Source: Nocardioides sp. Root240 (GTDB lineage: Bacteria; Actinomycetota; Actinomycetes; Propionibacteriales; Nocardioidaceae). Taken from it: a stretch of DNA of 64,000 nt. This document shows positions 46,254 to 53,761 of the stretch, piece by piece; the first letter of the stretch is position 1, and each line of letters starts with the position of its first letter. Under the pieces are notes generated by a model. The model was given only the letters and a program-made list of their open reading frames with translations, made no database searches and was not told the origin of the DNA. The stretch lies in assembly GCF_001428825.1 (NCBI RefSeq), contig NZ_LMIT01000013.1, positions 226,183 through 290,182 on the forward strand. The letters run 5' to 3'. The position numbers were made by a program, and so were the translations under genes.

Positions 46254-47420
46254 TCACGCGGTACGACGACCGGGCCGCTCCGCCTCGCCGTCACGCCAGT
46301 GCACCGCACGGTCCCGGCCGTCGGCCTTCGCCCGGTAGAGCGCGGCGTCGGCGTGCTCGAGGGCGTCGGTGATCGCGTCGTGCGGCGGCGCGGGCGCGAT
46401 GCCGATGCTGACCGTGGTGCCGACGCCGGCGTACCCGCGGCACACAGCGGTGGCGACCCGCTCGGCGTCCTCCTCCGGGACGAGCATCACGAACTCGTCC
46501 CCGCCCAGCCGGCCGGCGATGCCGTGGGCGCCGAGGACCGTCTCGCACACCTCGGCGAAGCGGCGCAGCGCCGCGTCTCCGGCGGCGTGCCCGCCGCGGT
46601 CGTTGAGCGTCTTGAAGTCGTCGAGGTCGGCGAGCAGCACCGACATCGGGGCCGGCGACCAGCCCCGGTCCACCTCGCGCTGCGCCGCGCGCAGGAACTC
46701 CGAGCGGTTGAGCAGCCCGGTCAGGCCATCACGCGTGGCCCGCACCCGCAGCTCGGTGGTCTGCTGCGCGTGGCCGAGCGTGGCCATGCTGAAGGTCACC
46801 ACGACGAGCAGCAGCAACGTCATCAGGGTCGTCGCCGCCGGTCCGAAGCCGACCACGAACACCGGGTTCTCCGCACCGACCACGACGAACACGACCGCGC
46901 GCAGCAGGTAGAAGGCCGCGATGACCCCGGACGCGACGGCCATCGCCCGCACCGCGAACACGACCGGCGCCTGCCCCGGCTCCTCGTCGCGCTCACGCAG
47001 GACACACCGCAGCTCCCACGACGAACGGCCGACCTGGCCCGCCATCCCGAGCAGGTACGCCGCCCCACCGGTCCACACGTCGTGCGCCGGGTCGTCGAGC
47101 AGCGCGACCGCCAGCACCAGCACCGGCGGGACGACCAGCTGGGCCACCGGCACCGCCCGCCCCCGCAGCGAGCGCGCAGCCGCCCACACGCCCCCGGCAC
47201 CGAGTACGCCGGCCGTGTTGCCCATCGGGTTGGCCACGACCTGCAACGGCGTCCCGTTGCACAGGTAGAGCAGCGCGCCCGTCACGAAGCAGGCCAGCGA
47301 GACGCACCACCAGCCGCTGTACGCCGAGCGGGTCGGCCGGTAGGTCGCGGCGTAGAAGAGCACGAGCACGCACGCCGCGATCAGCCCGAAGGCGACGCGG
47401 AGGGTGAACGTGTCGAGCAC
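46254..47420 (-). CDS. Diguanylate cyclase with N-terminal multi-helix membrane sensor
   Basis: 388 residues. Residues 1-210 contain about six membrane helices, then a GGDEF domain: TRDGLTGLLNRSEFLRAA near 222, VLLADLDDFKTLNDRGGHAAGDAALR near 255 and GRLGGDEFVML near 305, with the intact GGDEF active site. It makes cyclic di-GMP. No EAL domain. No I-site RXXD was found. GTG start has TAGCCT (47427-47432) 6 bases upstream. Confidence 0.92.
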   Translation of the reverse strand: MLDTFTLRVAFGLIAACVLVLFYAATYRPTRSAYSGWWCVSLACFVTGALLYLCNGTPLQVVANPMGNTAGVLGAGGVWAAARSLRGRAVPVAQLVVPPVLVLAVALLDDPAHDVWTGGAAYLLGMAGQVGRSSWELRCVLRERDEEPGQAPVVFAVRAMAVASGVIAAFYLLRAVVFVVVGAENPVFVVGFGPAATTLMTLLLLVVVTFSMATLGHAQQTTELRVRATRDGLTGLLNRSEFLRAAQREVDRGWSPAPMSVLLADLDDFKTLNDRGGHAAGDAALRRFAEVCETVLGAHGIAGRLGGDEFVMLVPEEDAERVATAVCRGYAGVGTTVSIGIAPAPPHDAITDALEHADAALYRAKADGRDRAVHWRDGEAERPGRRTA

Positions 47421-47567
47421 GCCCTCAGGCTAGGGACGCCTCGCCGCCGTCGCGGCCGTTCGCGAAGGCACGGGCCGGACGTGGTGCCGGACCTGCTCCG
47501 GACGGGCCATCGGGGTGGCCGATCCGGGCCAGCACGGGGGGACGAAGGTCCCCGGCGACCCGAGGGC

Positions 47568-47822
47568 TCACTCCTCGGCAGCGTCCGCCAAGGTGATCTC
47601 GACACCGAAGAACAGATCCGCCGGACTCATCCCGATGGCCACCGCCACCCGCAGGTACTTCGAGATGCCCGAGTCGGTCTCCCCGCGCTCCATGCGGGCG
47701 ATCTGCGTGGTCGCCAGGCCCGCGCGCCGCGCGACCCCCTCCTGGGTGAGGTCGCGGCGCGATCGCTCGGCGCGGATGTTGCGCCCGATCTGGACCAGAG
47801 TCGCGGCCTCGAGGTGTTCCAT
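47568..47822 (-). CDS. Small XRE-family helix-turn-helix regulator
   Basis: 84 residues. IGRNIRAERSRRDLTQEGVARRAGLATTQIARMERGE is the helix-turn-helix; YLRVAVAIGMSPADLFFG completes a lambda-repressor-like five-helix unit. The acidic tail is short. ATG at 47822 (a TTG at 47831 is possible), with GAAAGG about 10 bases upstream. Divergent from the OB-fold protein gene; it probably represses it or itself from the dyad at 47870-47884. Confidence 0.85.
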   Translation of the reverse strand: MEHLEAATLVQIGRNIRAERSRRDLTQEGVARRAGLATTQIARMERGETDSGISKYLRVAVAIGMSPADLFFGVEITLADAAEE

Positions 47823-47869
47823 CGCGACCAAGCCTTTCGGTCACGAGTTCGTCCATCCAGCGCCAATTG

Positions 47870-47884
47870 GTGCATCTTCTGCAC
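47870..47884. promoter_or_regulatory. Inverted repeat GTGCA-N5-TGCAC between xre and the OB-fold gene
   Basis: Perfect 5-bp arms around 5 bases in a relatively AT-rich, 110-bp divergent promoter. Candidate XRE operator; 48-62 bp from each start. Confidence 0.5.
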
Positions 47885-47932
47885 AGATATGCGCTTCAAT
47901 CACCCAGAACAGTTCGATTGAAGGAGAATCTC

Positions 47933-48583
47933 GTGACCCAGATCCCCCCGCCGCCGCCGGGACCGCAGCAGCCGGGCAGCTACGGCGACGCCAAGGCCCA
48001 GGCCAAGGCCGCCAAGGCGTACGCCAAGGCTCAGCGCCCCTGGTACAAGAAGAAGCGGTGGATCGGCCTGATCGTCCTCGTCGTGATCATCGCCATCTCC
48101 GCCGCATCCGGCGGCGGGTCGGACGACAAGGGTGACAAGGACGCCGAGGACAAGACGCCCACGTCCTCGGAATCCCCCACCGAGACCGCGAAGCCGGACG
48201 ACAAGAAGTCGGACGAGCCGAAGGCCGGGGAGACGAAGGCCGAGGAGCCCGAGCCCGAGACCAAGAAGTTCGACGTGAAGACCCAGGCCGTCGCGATGGT
48301 CTCGGAGTTCTCGGAGAACGAGCTCGCGGCCGACGCGAAGTACAAGGACAAGGTCATCAAGGTGACCGGCATCATCAGCAAGATCGACACCGAGATCTTC
48401 GACGACAAGGACTACGTCCTCAAGCTCAAGGGCGACGCCTACGACCTCCTCACGGTCGACTGCTTCGACATCTCCAACGACGAGCTGTCGAAGCTGGCGC
48501 CGGGCCAGAAGGTGTCGATGATCGGCGACTTCAAGGACGGCGGGGACCTCGGCGTGGAGCTGAACCACTGCAGCCTCGCCTGA
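47933..48583 (+). CDS. Membrane-anchored OB-fold (tRNA_anti-like) protein
   Basis: 216 residues. A Pro-rich start (IPPPPPGPQQPGSYG), Ala/Lys repeats, one membrane helix (WIGLIVLVVIIAISAA, about 44-59), a very charged Glu/Lys-rich linker (about 60-125), then a domain VAMVSEFSENELAADAKYKDKVIKVTGIISKID in the OB-fold tRNA_anti-like family. Two cysteines (VDCFDI, NHCSLA) may form a disulfide. Extracytoplasmic; function unknown. GTG with AAGGAG five bases upstream, a rare strong ribosome binding site here. Confidence 0.83.
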   Translation: MTQIPPPPPGPQQPGSYGDAKAQAKAAKAYAKAQRPWYKKKRWIGLIVLVVIIAISAASGGGSDDKGDKDAEDKTPTSSESPTETAKPDDKKSDEPKAGETKAEEPEPETKKFDVKTQAVAMVSEFSENELAADAKYKDKVIKVTGIISKIDTEIFDDKDYVLKLKGDAYDLLTVDCFDISNDELSKLAPGQKVSMIGDFKDGGDLGVELNHCSLA

Positions 48584-48599
48584 TCCGCGCGTGATCGCC

Positions 48600-48630
48600 T
48601 CGACCCCGGGCCGCTGCGGCCCGGGGTCGA
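48600..48630 (+). terminator. Strong hairpin after the OB-fold gene
   Basis: A 13-bp perfect stem (48600-48612 and 48618-48630) with loop GCTGC, 17 bp after the stop. No T-tract, typical of GC-rich actinobacteria. Confidence 0.7.
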
Positions 48631-48669
48631 CGTGCGTCCGGCCGGGGATCCGGCCCGTAGGCTCGCCGC

Positions 48670-49152
48670 GTGAACCAGCTGCGCGACCCCGCCCACCGCG
48701 TGAGCCCGCGGGCCCGCACGATGTGGCAGCTCGAGGCCGCGGTCGAGGCCGCGGTCGCGGTGCTCGCCGGCGGGATCGCCAGCGTGGTGTGGGTCCCCGG
48801 GCCATGGCGGTGGCTGCTCCTCGGGGTGCTGGTGGTCGTCAGCGTCGCGTCGGCGCTCGTCGTACCGCGGTGGCGGTACCAGGTGCACCGCTGGGAGGTG
48901 TCGCCCACCGCGGTCTACACCCAGCGTGGCTGGTGGGCCCGCGAGCGGCGGATCGCGCCGATGTCGCGGGTGCAGACCGTCGACTTCGCGCAGGGACCGC
49001 TGGCGCGGCTGTTCGGCCTGGCGACGGTCACGGTGACCACCGCGTCGGCCGCGGGACCACTCCAGATCGAGGGCCTCGACCGCGACGTCGCGCTCGGGCT
49101 GGTCGACGAGCTGACCCGCAAGGCCGACCTCGTCGAGGGCGACGCGACGTGA
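48670..49152 (+). CDS. YdbS-like PH-domain membrane protein
   Basis: 160 residues with two membrane helices (about 20-65) and a bPH2 domain: WEVSPTAVYTQRGWWARERRIAPMSRVQTVDFAQGPLARLFGLATVTVTTAS. In Bacillus, YdbS and YdbT confer resistance to the sublancin-like bacteriocin class; whether that holds here is unknown. GTG start, with TAGGCT (48658-48663) 6 bases upstream. Overlaps the next gene by 4 bases (GTGA). Confidence 0.87.
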   Translation: MNQLRDPAHRVSPRARTMWQLEAAVEAAVAVLAGGIASVVWVPGPWRWLLLGVLVVVSVASALVVPRWRYQVHRWEVSPTAVYTQRGWWARERRIAPMSRVQTVDFAQGPLARLFGLATVTVTTASAAGPLQIEGLDRDVALGLVDELTRKADLVEGDAT

Positions 49153-50612
49153 CCGCGGGGCCGGTGCCCGAGGCGCCGTGGCAGCGCCTCGACCCACGGA
49201 TGCTGCTGGTCCACCCGATCACCGAGCTGGTGAAGTTCCTGCCCGTCCTGATCGGCCTGGTCGTCGCGGGTGGTGCGTCCGGCACGGGGCCGTGGGCGCT
49301 GCTCGGCGTGGGCGTTCCGGTGGGCCTCGGCGTGGTCCGCTACGTCACGACGACCTACCGCGTGACGACCGCGCGGGTCGAGCTGCGCCGCGGCCTGCTG
49401 CAGCGGCACAACCTCTCCACGCCCCTCGACCGCGTCCGCACCGTCGACCTCACCGCGTCGCCGATCCACCGCGTCCTCGGCCTCGCGACCCTCGTCATCG
49501 GCACGGGCAGCGTCGTCACCGACGACGACGACCGGCTGCTGCTCGACGCCCTTCCGCGCGAGCAGGCGGCAGCCCTGCGCACGCACCTGCTGAGCGTCCT
49601 GCACCCGGTCGGCGAGGCCGGCTCCGACGCCCCGGCGGTGCTGGCGCCGGAGCACGTCGTGGCCCGCTTCTCGCCGCAGTGGCTCTGGTACGCCCCCTTC
49701 AGCGGGGCCGTCCTGGTGGCGGCCGGTGCTGTGCTCGGTGCAGGAGCGCCGCTGCTGGAGTCGGTCGACCTCCGGGTCAGTGAGGACGACCTCGCGATCT
49801 TCTCCCCCGCCGTGATCCTGGGCCTCGGGCTGGCCGTGCTGCTGGTGACCGTCGCCCTGTTCGTGGTCGGCTACCTCGTCGTCAACGGCGGCTTCGTGCT
49901 CGCGCGACAGGGCGCGGCGTGGCACGTACGACGCGGGCTGCTCACCCACCGAGAGACGAGCATCGACGTCGCCCGCCTGGCCGGGGCGACGATCAGCGAG
50001 CCGGCCGCACTGCGTCTCGCACGAGGACGGCGCGTGAACGCGATCGTCACCGGCCTGCGCGGCAGCCAGGAGAGCTCGACCGTGCTGCTGCCCCCCGCAC
50101 CGCAGGCCACCGCGATCGCCACCACGACGGCGGTCCTCGGCTCCGCGGAGCCGGTCACCGGACCGCTGCGCAGCCACGGCCGGAAGGCCGCCACCCGCCG
50201 CTGGACCCGCGCGCTGCTCGGCTGCTCGCCGGTCGTCGTCGCCGTGGTCGTGGCCGTTGCCGCCGGTGCGCCGCCCGCGCTCCTCGGGCTCGCGGTCGCC
50301 GCCGTCGCCGTGGCGCTCGCCCTCGCGGCCGACCGGGTCCGCGCCCTCGGCCACGGCCACCTCGCCGGGCACGTCGTCGCGCGCTCGGGCTCGGTCCTGC
50401 GCCGCCGCGAGGCCCTCGCCGACGCCCACGTGATCGGCTGGAACCTGCGCGCGACCTGGTTCCAGCGCCGGGCCGGCCTGGCGACGCTCGCCGCCACGAC
50501 AGCCGGGGGCGACGGGCAGGTGGCGGTGCTCGACGTACCGGAACCGGAGGCGGTCGCGCTCGCACTGGCCGCGACGCCGGGACTGCTCGACGACTTCCTG
50601 GAGCCACGATGA
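49149..50612 (+). CDS. YdbT-like protein with repeated PH domains
   Basis: 487 residues, larger partner of the preceding gene. Two hydrophobic hairpins per half alternate with bPH2 domains. The first domain has YRVTTARVELRRGLLQRHNLSTPLDRVRTVDLTASPIHRVLGLATLVIGTGS; the second has WHVRRGLLTHRETSIDVARLAGATI and a third, weaker one lies at the C-terminus. The GTG overlaps the ydbS-like stop and its own stop overlaps the PemK-like gene, so three genes are translationally coupled. Confidence 0.88.
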   Translation: MTAGPVPEAPWQRLDPRMLLVHPITELVKFLPVLIGLVVAGGASGTGPWALLGVGVPVGLGVVRYVTTTYRVTTARVELRRGLLQRHNLSTPLDRVRTVDLTASPIHRVLGLATLVIGTGSVVTDDDDRLLLDALPREQAAALRTHLLSVLHPVGEAGSDAPAVLAPEHVVARFSPQWLWYAPFSGAVLVAAGAVLGAGAPLLESVDLRVSEDDLAIFSPAVILGLGLAVLLVTVALFVVGYLVVNGGFVLARQGAAWHVRRGLLTHRETSIDVARLAGATISEPAALRLARGRRVNAIVTGLRGSQESSTVLLPPAPQATAIATTTAVLGSAEPVTGPLRSHGRKAATRRWTRALLGCSPVVVAVVVAVAAGAPPALLGLAVAAVAVALALAADRVRALGHGHLAGHVVARSGSVLRRREALADAHVIGWNLRATWFQRRAGLATLAATTAGGDGQVAVLDVPEPEAVALALAATPGLLDDFLEPR

Positions 50613-51013
50613 GCGACGCGCCCGACGGCAGCTACGCACCCGTCCCCGATGGCCACCCCGACCCGGGCGAGGTGGTCTGGGCGTGGGTGCCCTACGAGGA
50701 CGACCCGAGCCAGGGCAAGGACCGGCCGGTGCTCGTCATCGGCACCGCCGTCGGCGCGGCCGGTGAGCCGCTGCTGCACTGCCTGGTCATGACCAGCAAG
50801 GACCACGACCGGGACGCCGAGCAGGAGGCGGCCGCCGGCCGGTACTGGACCGACGTCGGCACCGGCGCCTGGGACCCCCGCGGGCGGCCCAGCGAGGTGC
50901 GCCTGAACCGGCTGCTCGTCATCCCCGCCGACTCGGTACGACGCGAGGGCGCCGCCCTCCCGCCGCAGACCTACGCCGCGGTGATCGCCGAGCGCCAGCG
51001 CTTCCTGCGCTGA
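50609..51013 (+). CDS. PemK/MazF-like protein
   Basis: 134 residues. PGEVVWAWVPYEDDPSQGKDRPVLVIGTAV (about 19-48) is the core of the PemK/MazF toxin fold (mRNA interferases), with the basic K-D-R-P-V-L-V block. Later SEVRLNRLLVIPADSVRREGAALP resembles the end of the family. No antitoxin-like gene lies next to it; both neighbours are larger unrelated genes. It may be an inactive or housekeeping relative. ATG overlaps the stop of the YdbT-like gene. Confidence 0.75.
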   Translation: MSDAPDGSYAPVPDGHPDPGEVVWAWVPYEDDPSQGKDRPVLVIGTAVGAAGEPLLHCLVMTSKDHDRDAEQEAAAGRYWTDVGTGAWDPRGRPSEVRLNRLLVIPADSVRREGAALPPQTYAAVIAERQRFLR

Positions 51014-51031
51014 CCTCTTGGCGGGACCGGG

Positions 51032-51937
51032 TCAGCGCACCAGCAACGACGCGCGCCACACCTTGCGGTCGCGCTCGCTGACCATGCCGTTCTCCTCCAG
51101 CACCGGCATCACCTTCTCGCCCATCCAGGCGACCGTCTCGCGGTAGTGCTCGTTCCCGAGCGCCTCACGGCGGGCCTCCTGCGGGTCGAGGCCCACGGCG
51201 GCGTACACGTCGGGGTGGACCAGCGAGCGCATGGTGACGTAGGCGACCTGGGCAGTCAGCGCCTGGTGCCAGCGCAGCTTCGTGCGACCCAGGCCGCGCA
51301 CGGACTTCGCCAGCTCGTCGCGGGCGAAGGTCACGTGGCGGGCCTCCTCGGTCACGTGGATCCGCGCGACCATGCGGGTCAACGGCTGGACCCGCTCGTC
51401 GCGCATCATCTCCCGCTGCCAGCGGTCGACGGGCTCCTCGCCGATCAGGATGCCGGCGTACGCGCTGGCGCCGTGGAGGGCGAGCGGACCCAGCCTGGCC
51501 AGCTTGAGAGGGGTCGGTCGTGGTCCGTAGGCCGGCAGCCCCATCGCGGCGATCGCCCGGCCGAACATCACCGTGTGCCGGGTCTCGTCGCCCACCTCGG
51601 TGAGCGCGAACTGCGTGCGGGCCGAGCGCGGGTCGGCCTTGTAGGCGTCGCGCAGCAGGATCTGCATGAGCACGATCTCGAACCAGATGCCGACGCTGGC
51701 GATGCTCGCGACCTCGTGCGCGGAGAGCGTGATCCGCTGCTCCTCGCTCAGCCGGTCCCACGTCCGCGTGCCGTAGAGCGACATCCGCTCCGGCTGCATC
51801 CACCACAGGCCCGGCACCGGCGGTGCGTCCCAGTCGATGTCGACGTCGTGGTCGTACGACTGACGGGCGGTGGAGCGCAGCAGTCGCTCGGAGAGTGCCT
51901 CCGGGGCGACCCCGGCGGCCGGGTCGAGCAGCGTCAT
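51032..51937 (-). CDS. AurF-like diiron oxygenase
   Basis: 301 residues. The p-aminobenzoate N-oxygenase (AurF) family has carboxylate-bridged di-iron from ExxH pairs: EVGDETRHTVMFGRAIAAMG near 125 and HVTEEARHVTFARDELAK near 205, with GIWFEIVLMQILLRDAYKAD before. AurF oxidises arylamines to nitro compounds, but most family members are untested. The ATG at 51937 is preferred because GGAG lies 6 bases upstream; an ATG at 51964 would add 9 residues. A TetR gene and a DUF4873 gene are divergent, with a dyad between. Confidence 0.85.
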   Translation of the reverse strand: MTLLDPAAGVAPEALSERLLRSTARQSYDHDVDIDWDAPPVPGLWWMQPERMSLYGTRTWDRLSEEQRITLSAHEVASIASVGIWFEIVLMQILLRDAYKADPRSARTQFALTEVGDETRHTVMFGRAIAAMGLPAYGPRPTPLKLARLGPLALHGASAYAGILIGEEPVDRWQREMMRDERVQPLTRMVARIHVTEEARHVTFARDELAKSVRGLGRTKLRWHQALTAQVAYVTMRSLVHPDVYAAVGLDPQEARREALGNEHYRETVAWMGEKVMPVLEENGMVSERDRKVWRASLLVR

Positions 51938-51951
51938 CGAAATCTCCGAAC

Positions 51952-51976
51952 TAGATGTGACCATCGGTAACGTCTA
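51952..51976. promoter_or_regulatory. TetR operator candidate between AurF-like gene and tetR
   Basis: TAGATGTGACC (51952-51962) and GGTAACGTCTA (51966-51976) form an inverted repeat with 9 of 11 positions paired around a 3-bp spacer. It lies 15-39 bp ahead of the AurF-like start and just upstream of the tetR -10 TACTCT (51981-51986). Confidence 0.55.
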
Positions 51977-51993
51977 ACTGTACTCTTGTGCCC

Positions 51994-52704
51994 ATGGCCC
52001 CCAACGTCAAGAGCGACGGACGCACGACCCGCTGGGAGAACCACCGCGCCACCCGGCGCGCGGAGTTCGTCCAGGCCGCCGTCCGCGCCATCGACACCCT
52101 CGGACCCGACGCCTCCGTCGCCGACATCGCCGCCGAGGCGGGCGTCAGCAAGCCGGTGCTCTACCGCTACTTCGCGGACAAGTCCGAGCTGCACGCCGCG
52201 GTCGGCGCGTGGGGCACCGACCTCGTGCTCGAGCGGGTCATCGCCGCCGTCCTGGTGCCGGCATCGGCGCGCGACCGGGTCACGGCAGGCGTCGAGGCGT
52301 ACCTCACCACGATCGCCGAGCACCCCCAGGCCTTCCTCCTGCTCACCCGCCAGCACGCCGGCGGCGACCCGCTCGCTGCAGGCAAGGACCTGATCGCCAC
52401 CAAGCTCTCGCGGATGCTCGGCGACGCGCTCCGCCTGCTGGGCGGCGACACCGGCGCCGCCGAGCCGTGGGCGCACGCGGTCGTCGGCCTCGGCAGCTCC
52501 GTGGGCCAGTGGTGGCTCGAGCGCCGCACCATGTCCCGCGCGGCCGCCGCCGGCTACCTCGGCGAGTTCATCTGGCACGCGCTCTCGGGCGCCGCCGCCG
52601 AGCACGGCGTCGACCTCTCCGCCCTCGACCCGGAGGTCGGCAACGTCCGCCCGCTGCGCACGGAGCGCACCGAGCGCGCGGGCAGCAAGGATGCCGAGCA
52701 GTGA
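51994..52704 (+). CDS. TetR-family regulator
   Basis: 236 residues. Helix-turn-helix: AVRAIDTLGPDASVADIAAEAGVSKPVLYRYFADKSELHAAVG in family form, with a basic N-terminal arm (RTTRWENHRATRR). ATG at 51994 lies 7 bases after TACTCT. The gene is read away from the AurF-like gene and overlaps DUF4873 by 4 bases, so it may repress both its own operon and the oxygenase. Confidence 0.9.
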   Translation: MAPNVKSDGRTTRWENHRATRRAEFVQAAVRAIDTLGPDASVADIAAEAGVSKPVLYRYFADKSELHAAVGAWGTDLVLERVIAAVLVPASARDRVTAGVEAYLTTIAEHPQAFLLLTRQHAGGDPLAAGKDLIATKLSRMLGDALRLLGGDTGAAEPWAHAVVGLGSSVGQWWLERRTMSRAAAAGYLGEFIWHALSGAAAEHGVDLSALDPEVGNVRPLRTERTERAGSKDAEQ

Positions 52705-52985
52705 CGCTCACCCATGAGCCCCAGGAGGCCTACGACGGCCCGGCCATGGTCCTCGTCGACGGCACCGCGCACCCGGTCACCGTGCACCTCCGCGGCGCCT
52801 TCCAGCCCCTCGACGGCCACTTCCACTGGTACGGCCGCGTCGCCGTCGGCACCCCCGTCGACGCCGTCCGCAGCGGCTCCGACGTCACCCTCCGCACCGA
52901 GGCCGGCGAGGCCGCCGCCAAGCTCTCCGACAAGGACCCCTGGGGCCGGTTCCGCATCACCGGCACCGGCACTCCCCCCTTCTGA
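52701..52985 (+). CDS. DUF4873 domain protein
   Basis: 94 residues. The sequence AYDGPAMVLVDGTAHPVTVHLRGAFQPLDGHFHWYGRV is typical of DUF4873, a small domain found alone or fused to FAD-dependent monooxygenases in actinobacteria. Predicted beta-sandwich, function unknown. Here it sits in an operon with a TetR regulator next to a di-iron oxygenase. GTG start, overlapping the tetR stop. A repeat array with inverted arms follows it. Confidence 0.85.
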   Translation: MTLTHEPQEAYDGPAMVLVDGTAHPVTVHLRGAFQPLDGHFHWYGRVAVGTPVDAVRSGSDVTLRTEAGEAAAKLSDKDPWGRFRITGTGTPPF

Positions 52986-53160
52986 CCCACGAACCGTGGG
53001 CAATGGCACCACGAACCGTCTCTCGTGGCACCACGAACCGTGACGAATGGTCGTTCGAGGCGTGGACAGGGGCAACCAACATCCACGGCTCGAGGTGCCA
53101 TTGCCCACGGTTCGTGGTGCCATTGCCCACGGTTCGTGGTGCCCTTGCCCACGGTTCGTC
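52986..53160. repeat. 22-bp repeat array, locus 2, with two inverted halves
   Basis: Three direct units have the core CACGAACC at 52988, 53010 and 53032 (22 bp apart). After a 70-bp spacer, three inverted units have GGTTCGTG at 53109, 53131 and 53153 (22 bp apart). The inverted part repeats GGTGCCATTGCCCACGGTTC. The two halves can pair into a giant hairpin between convergent genes. Same family as 25444-25556. Confidence 0.88.
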
Positions 53161-53168
53161 GGGGGGGG

Positions 53169-53696
53169 TCAAGTGGGGGTGACGATGACGTTGACGGCCT
53201 CGAAGCCCTCCGGGCCGCCGCGGTAGGCGTGGGGGCGGTCGGCGGCGAAGCGCACGTGGTCCCCGGGGCCGAAGGCGTCGACGCCGCCGCCGTGCTCGAC
53301 CTCGCCGGTGCCGGACAGCACGACCAGCTGCTCCTCGACGCCGGCCACGTGCGCGCCCGAGCGGCGTTCCGCGCCGGGAGCGAGCCGGAGGAGGTAGGCC
53401 TCGGTCGTCCGCCCCGGCTCGCGCACCACGCGCACCCGCGTCGCCAGGATGCCGTCACCGGCGATCACGGCACCGTCGCGGTCGTCCATCAACGCCGCCA
53501 TCGGTACGCCGAGCGGGGTGGCGACGGCGTACAGCGTGTCGAGCGTCGGGTTGCGTTGACCGGTCTCGAGCTCCGAGAGCGTGCCCTTGCCGATGCCGGC
53601 CTGCGAGGCCAAGCCCGAGAGGGAGAGGCCGCGCGCCTCGCGCAGCGCGCGGATCCGCGCGCCGACGTCGGCGCCGGCTCCGGTCGCTCGCGCCAT
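53169..53696 (-). CDS. XRE-cupin regulator
   Basis: 175 residues. The N-terminal helix-turn-helix (VGARIRALREARGLSLSGLASQAGIGKGTLSELETGQRNPTLDTLYAVATPLGVP) leads to a cupin (GAERRSGAHVAGVEEQLVVLSGTGEVEHGGGVDAFGPGDHVRFAADRPHAYR). This architecture senses small ligands. Divergent from a benzoate-transporter-like gene (BenE family), so an aromatic acid is a plausible ligand. ATG start with AGGAGG 4 bases upstream. Palindrome between the two genes. Confidence 0.9.
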   Translation of the reverse strand: MARATGAGADVGARIRALREARGLSLSGLASQAGIGKGTLSELETGQRNPTLDTLYAVATPLGVPMAALMDDRDGAVIAGDGILATRVRVVREPGRTTEAYLLRLAPGAERRSGAHVAGVEEQLVVLSGTGEVEHGGGVDAFGPGDHVRFAADRPHAYRGGPEGFEAVNVIVTPT

Positions 53697-53716
53697 CGGC
53701 CCTCCTGACCTAGAGT

Positions 53717-53732
53717 GTTCCGTATACAGAAC
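53717..53732. promoter_or_regulatory. Operator candidate between xre-cupin and benE
   Basis: A 16-bp palindrome with TATA at its centre and GTTC/GAAC ends (GTTCCGTATACAGAAC), one mismatched pair. It lies 21-36 bp from the regulator start. It may also overlap the plus-strand -10 TAGAGT (53711-53716). Confidence 0.5.
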
Positions 53733-53761
53733 GCCGGACCGGCACAGGAGCAGGAGGCGGC

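Noticed and set aside
50609-51013. Complete toxin-antitoxin system
   Set aside because: Only the PemK-like gene is present; no small antitoxin-like gene lies on either side.
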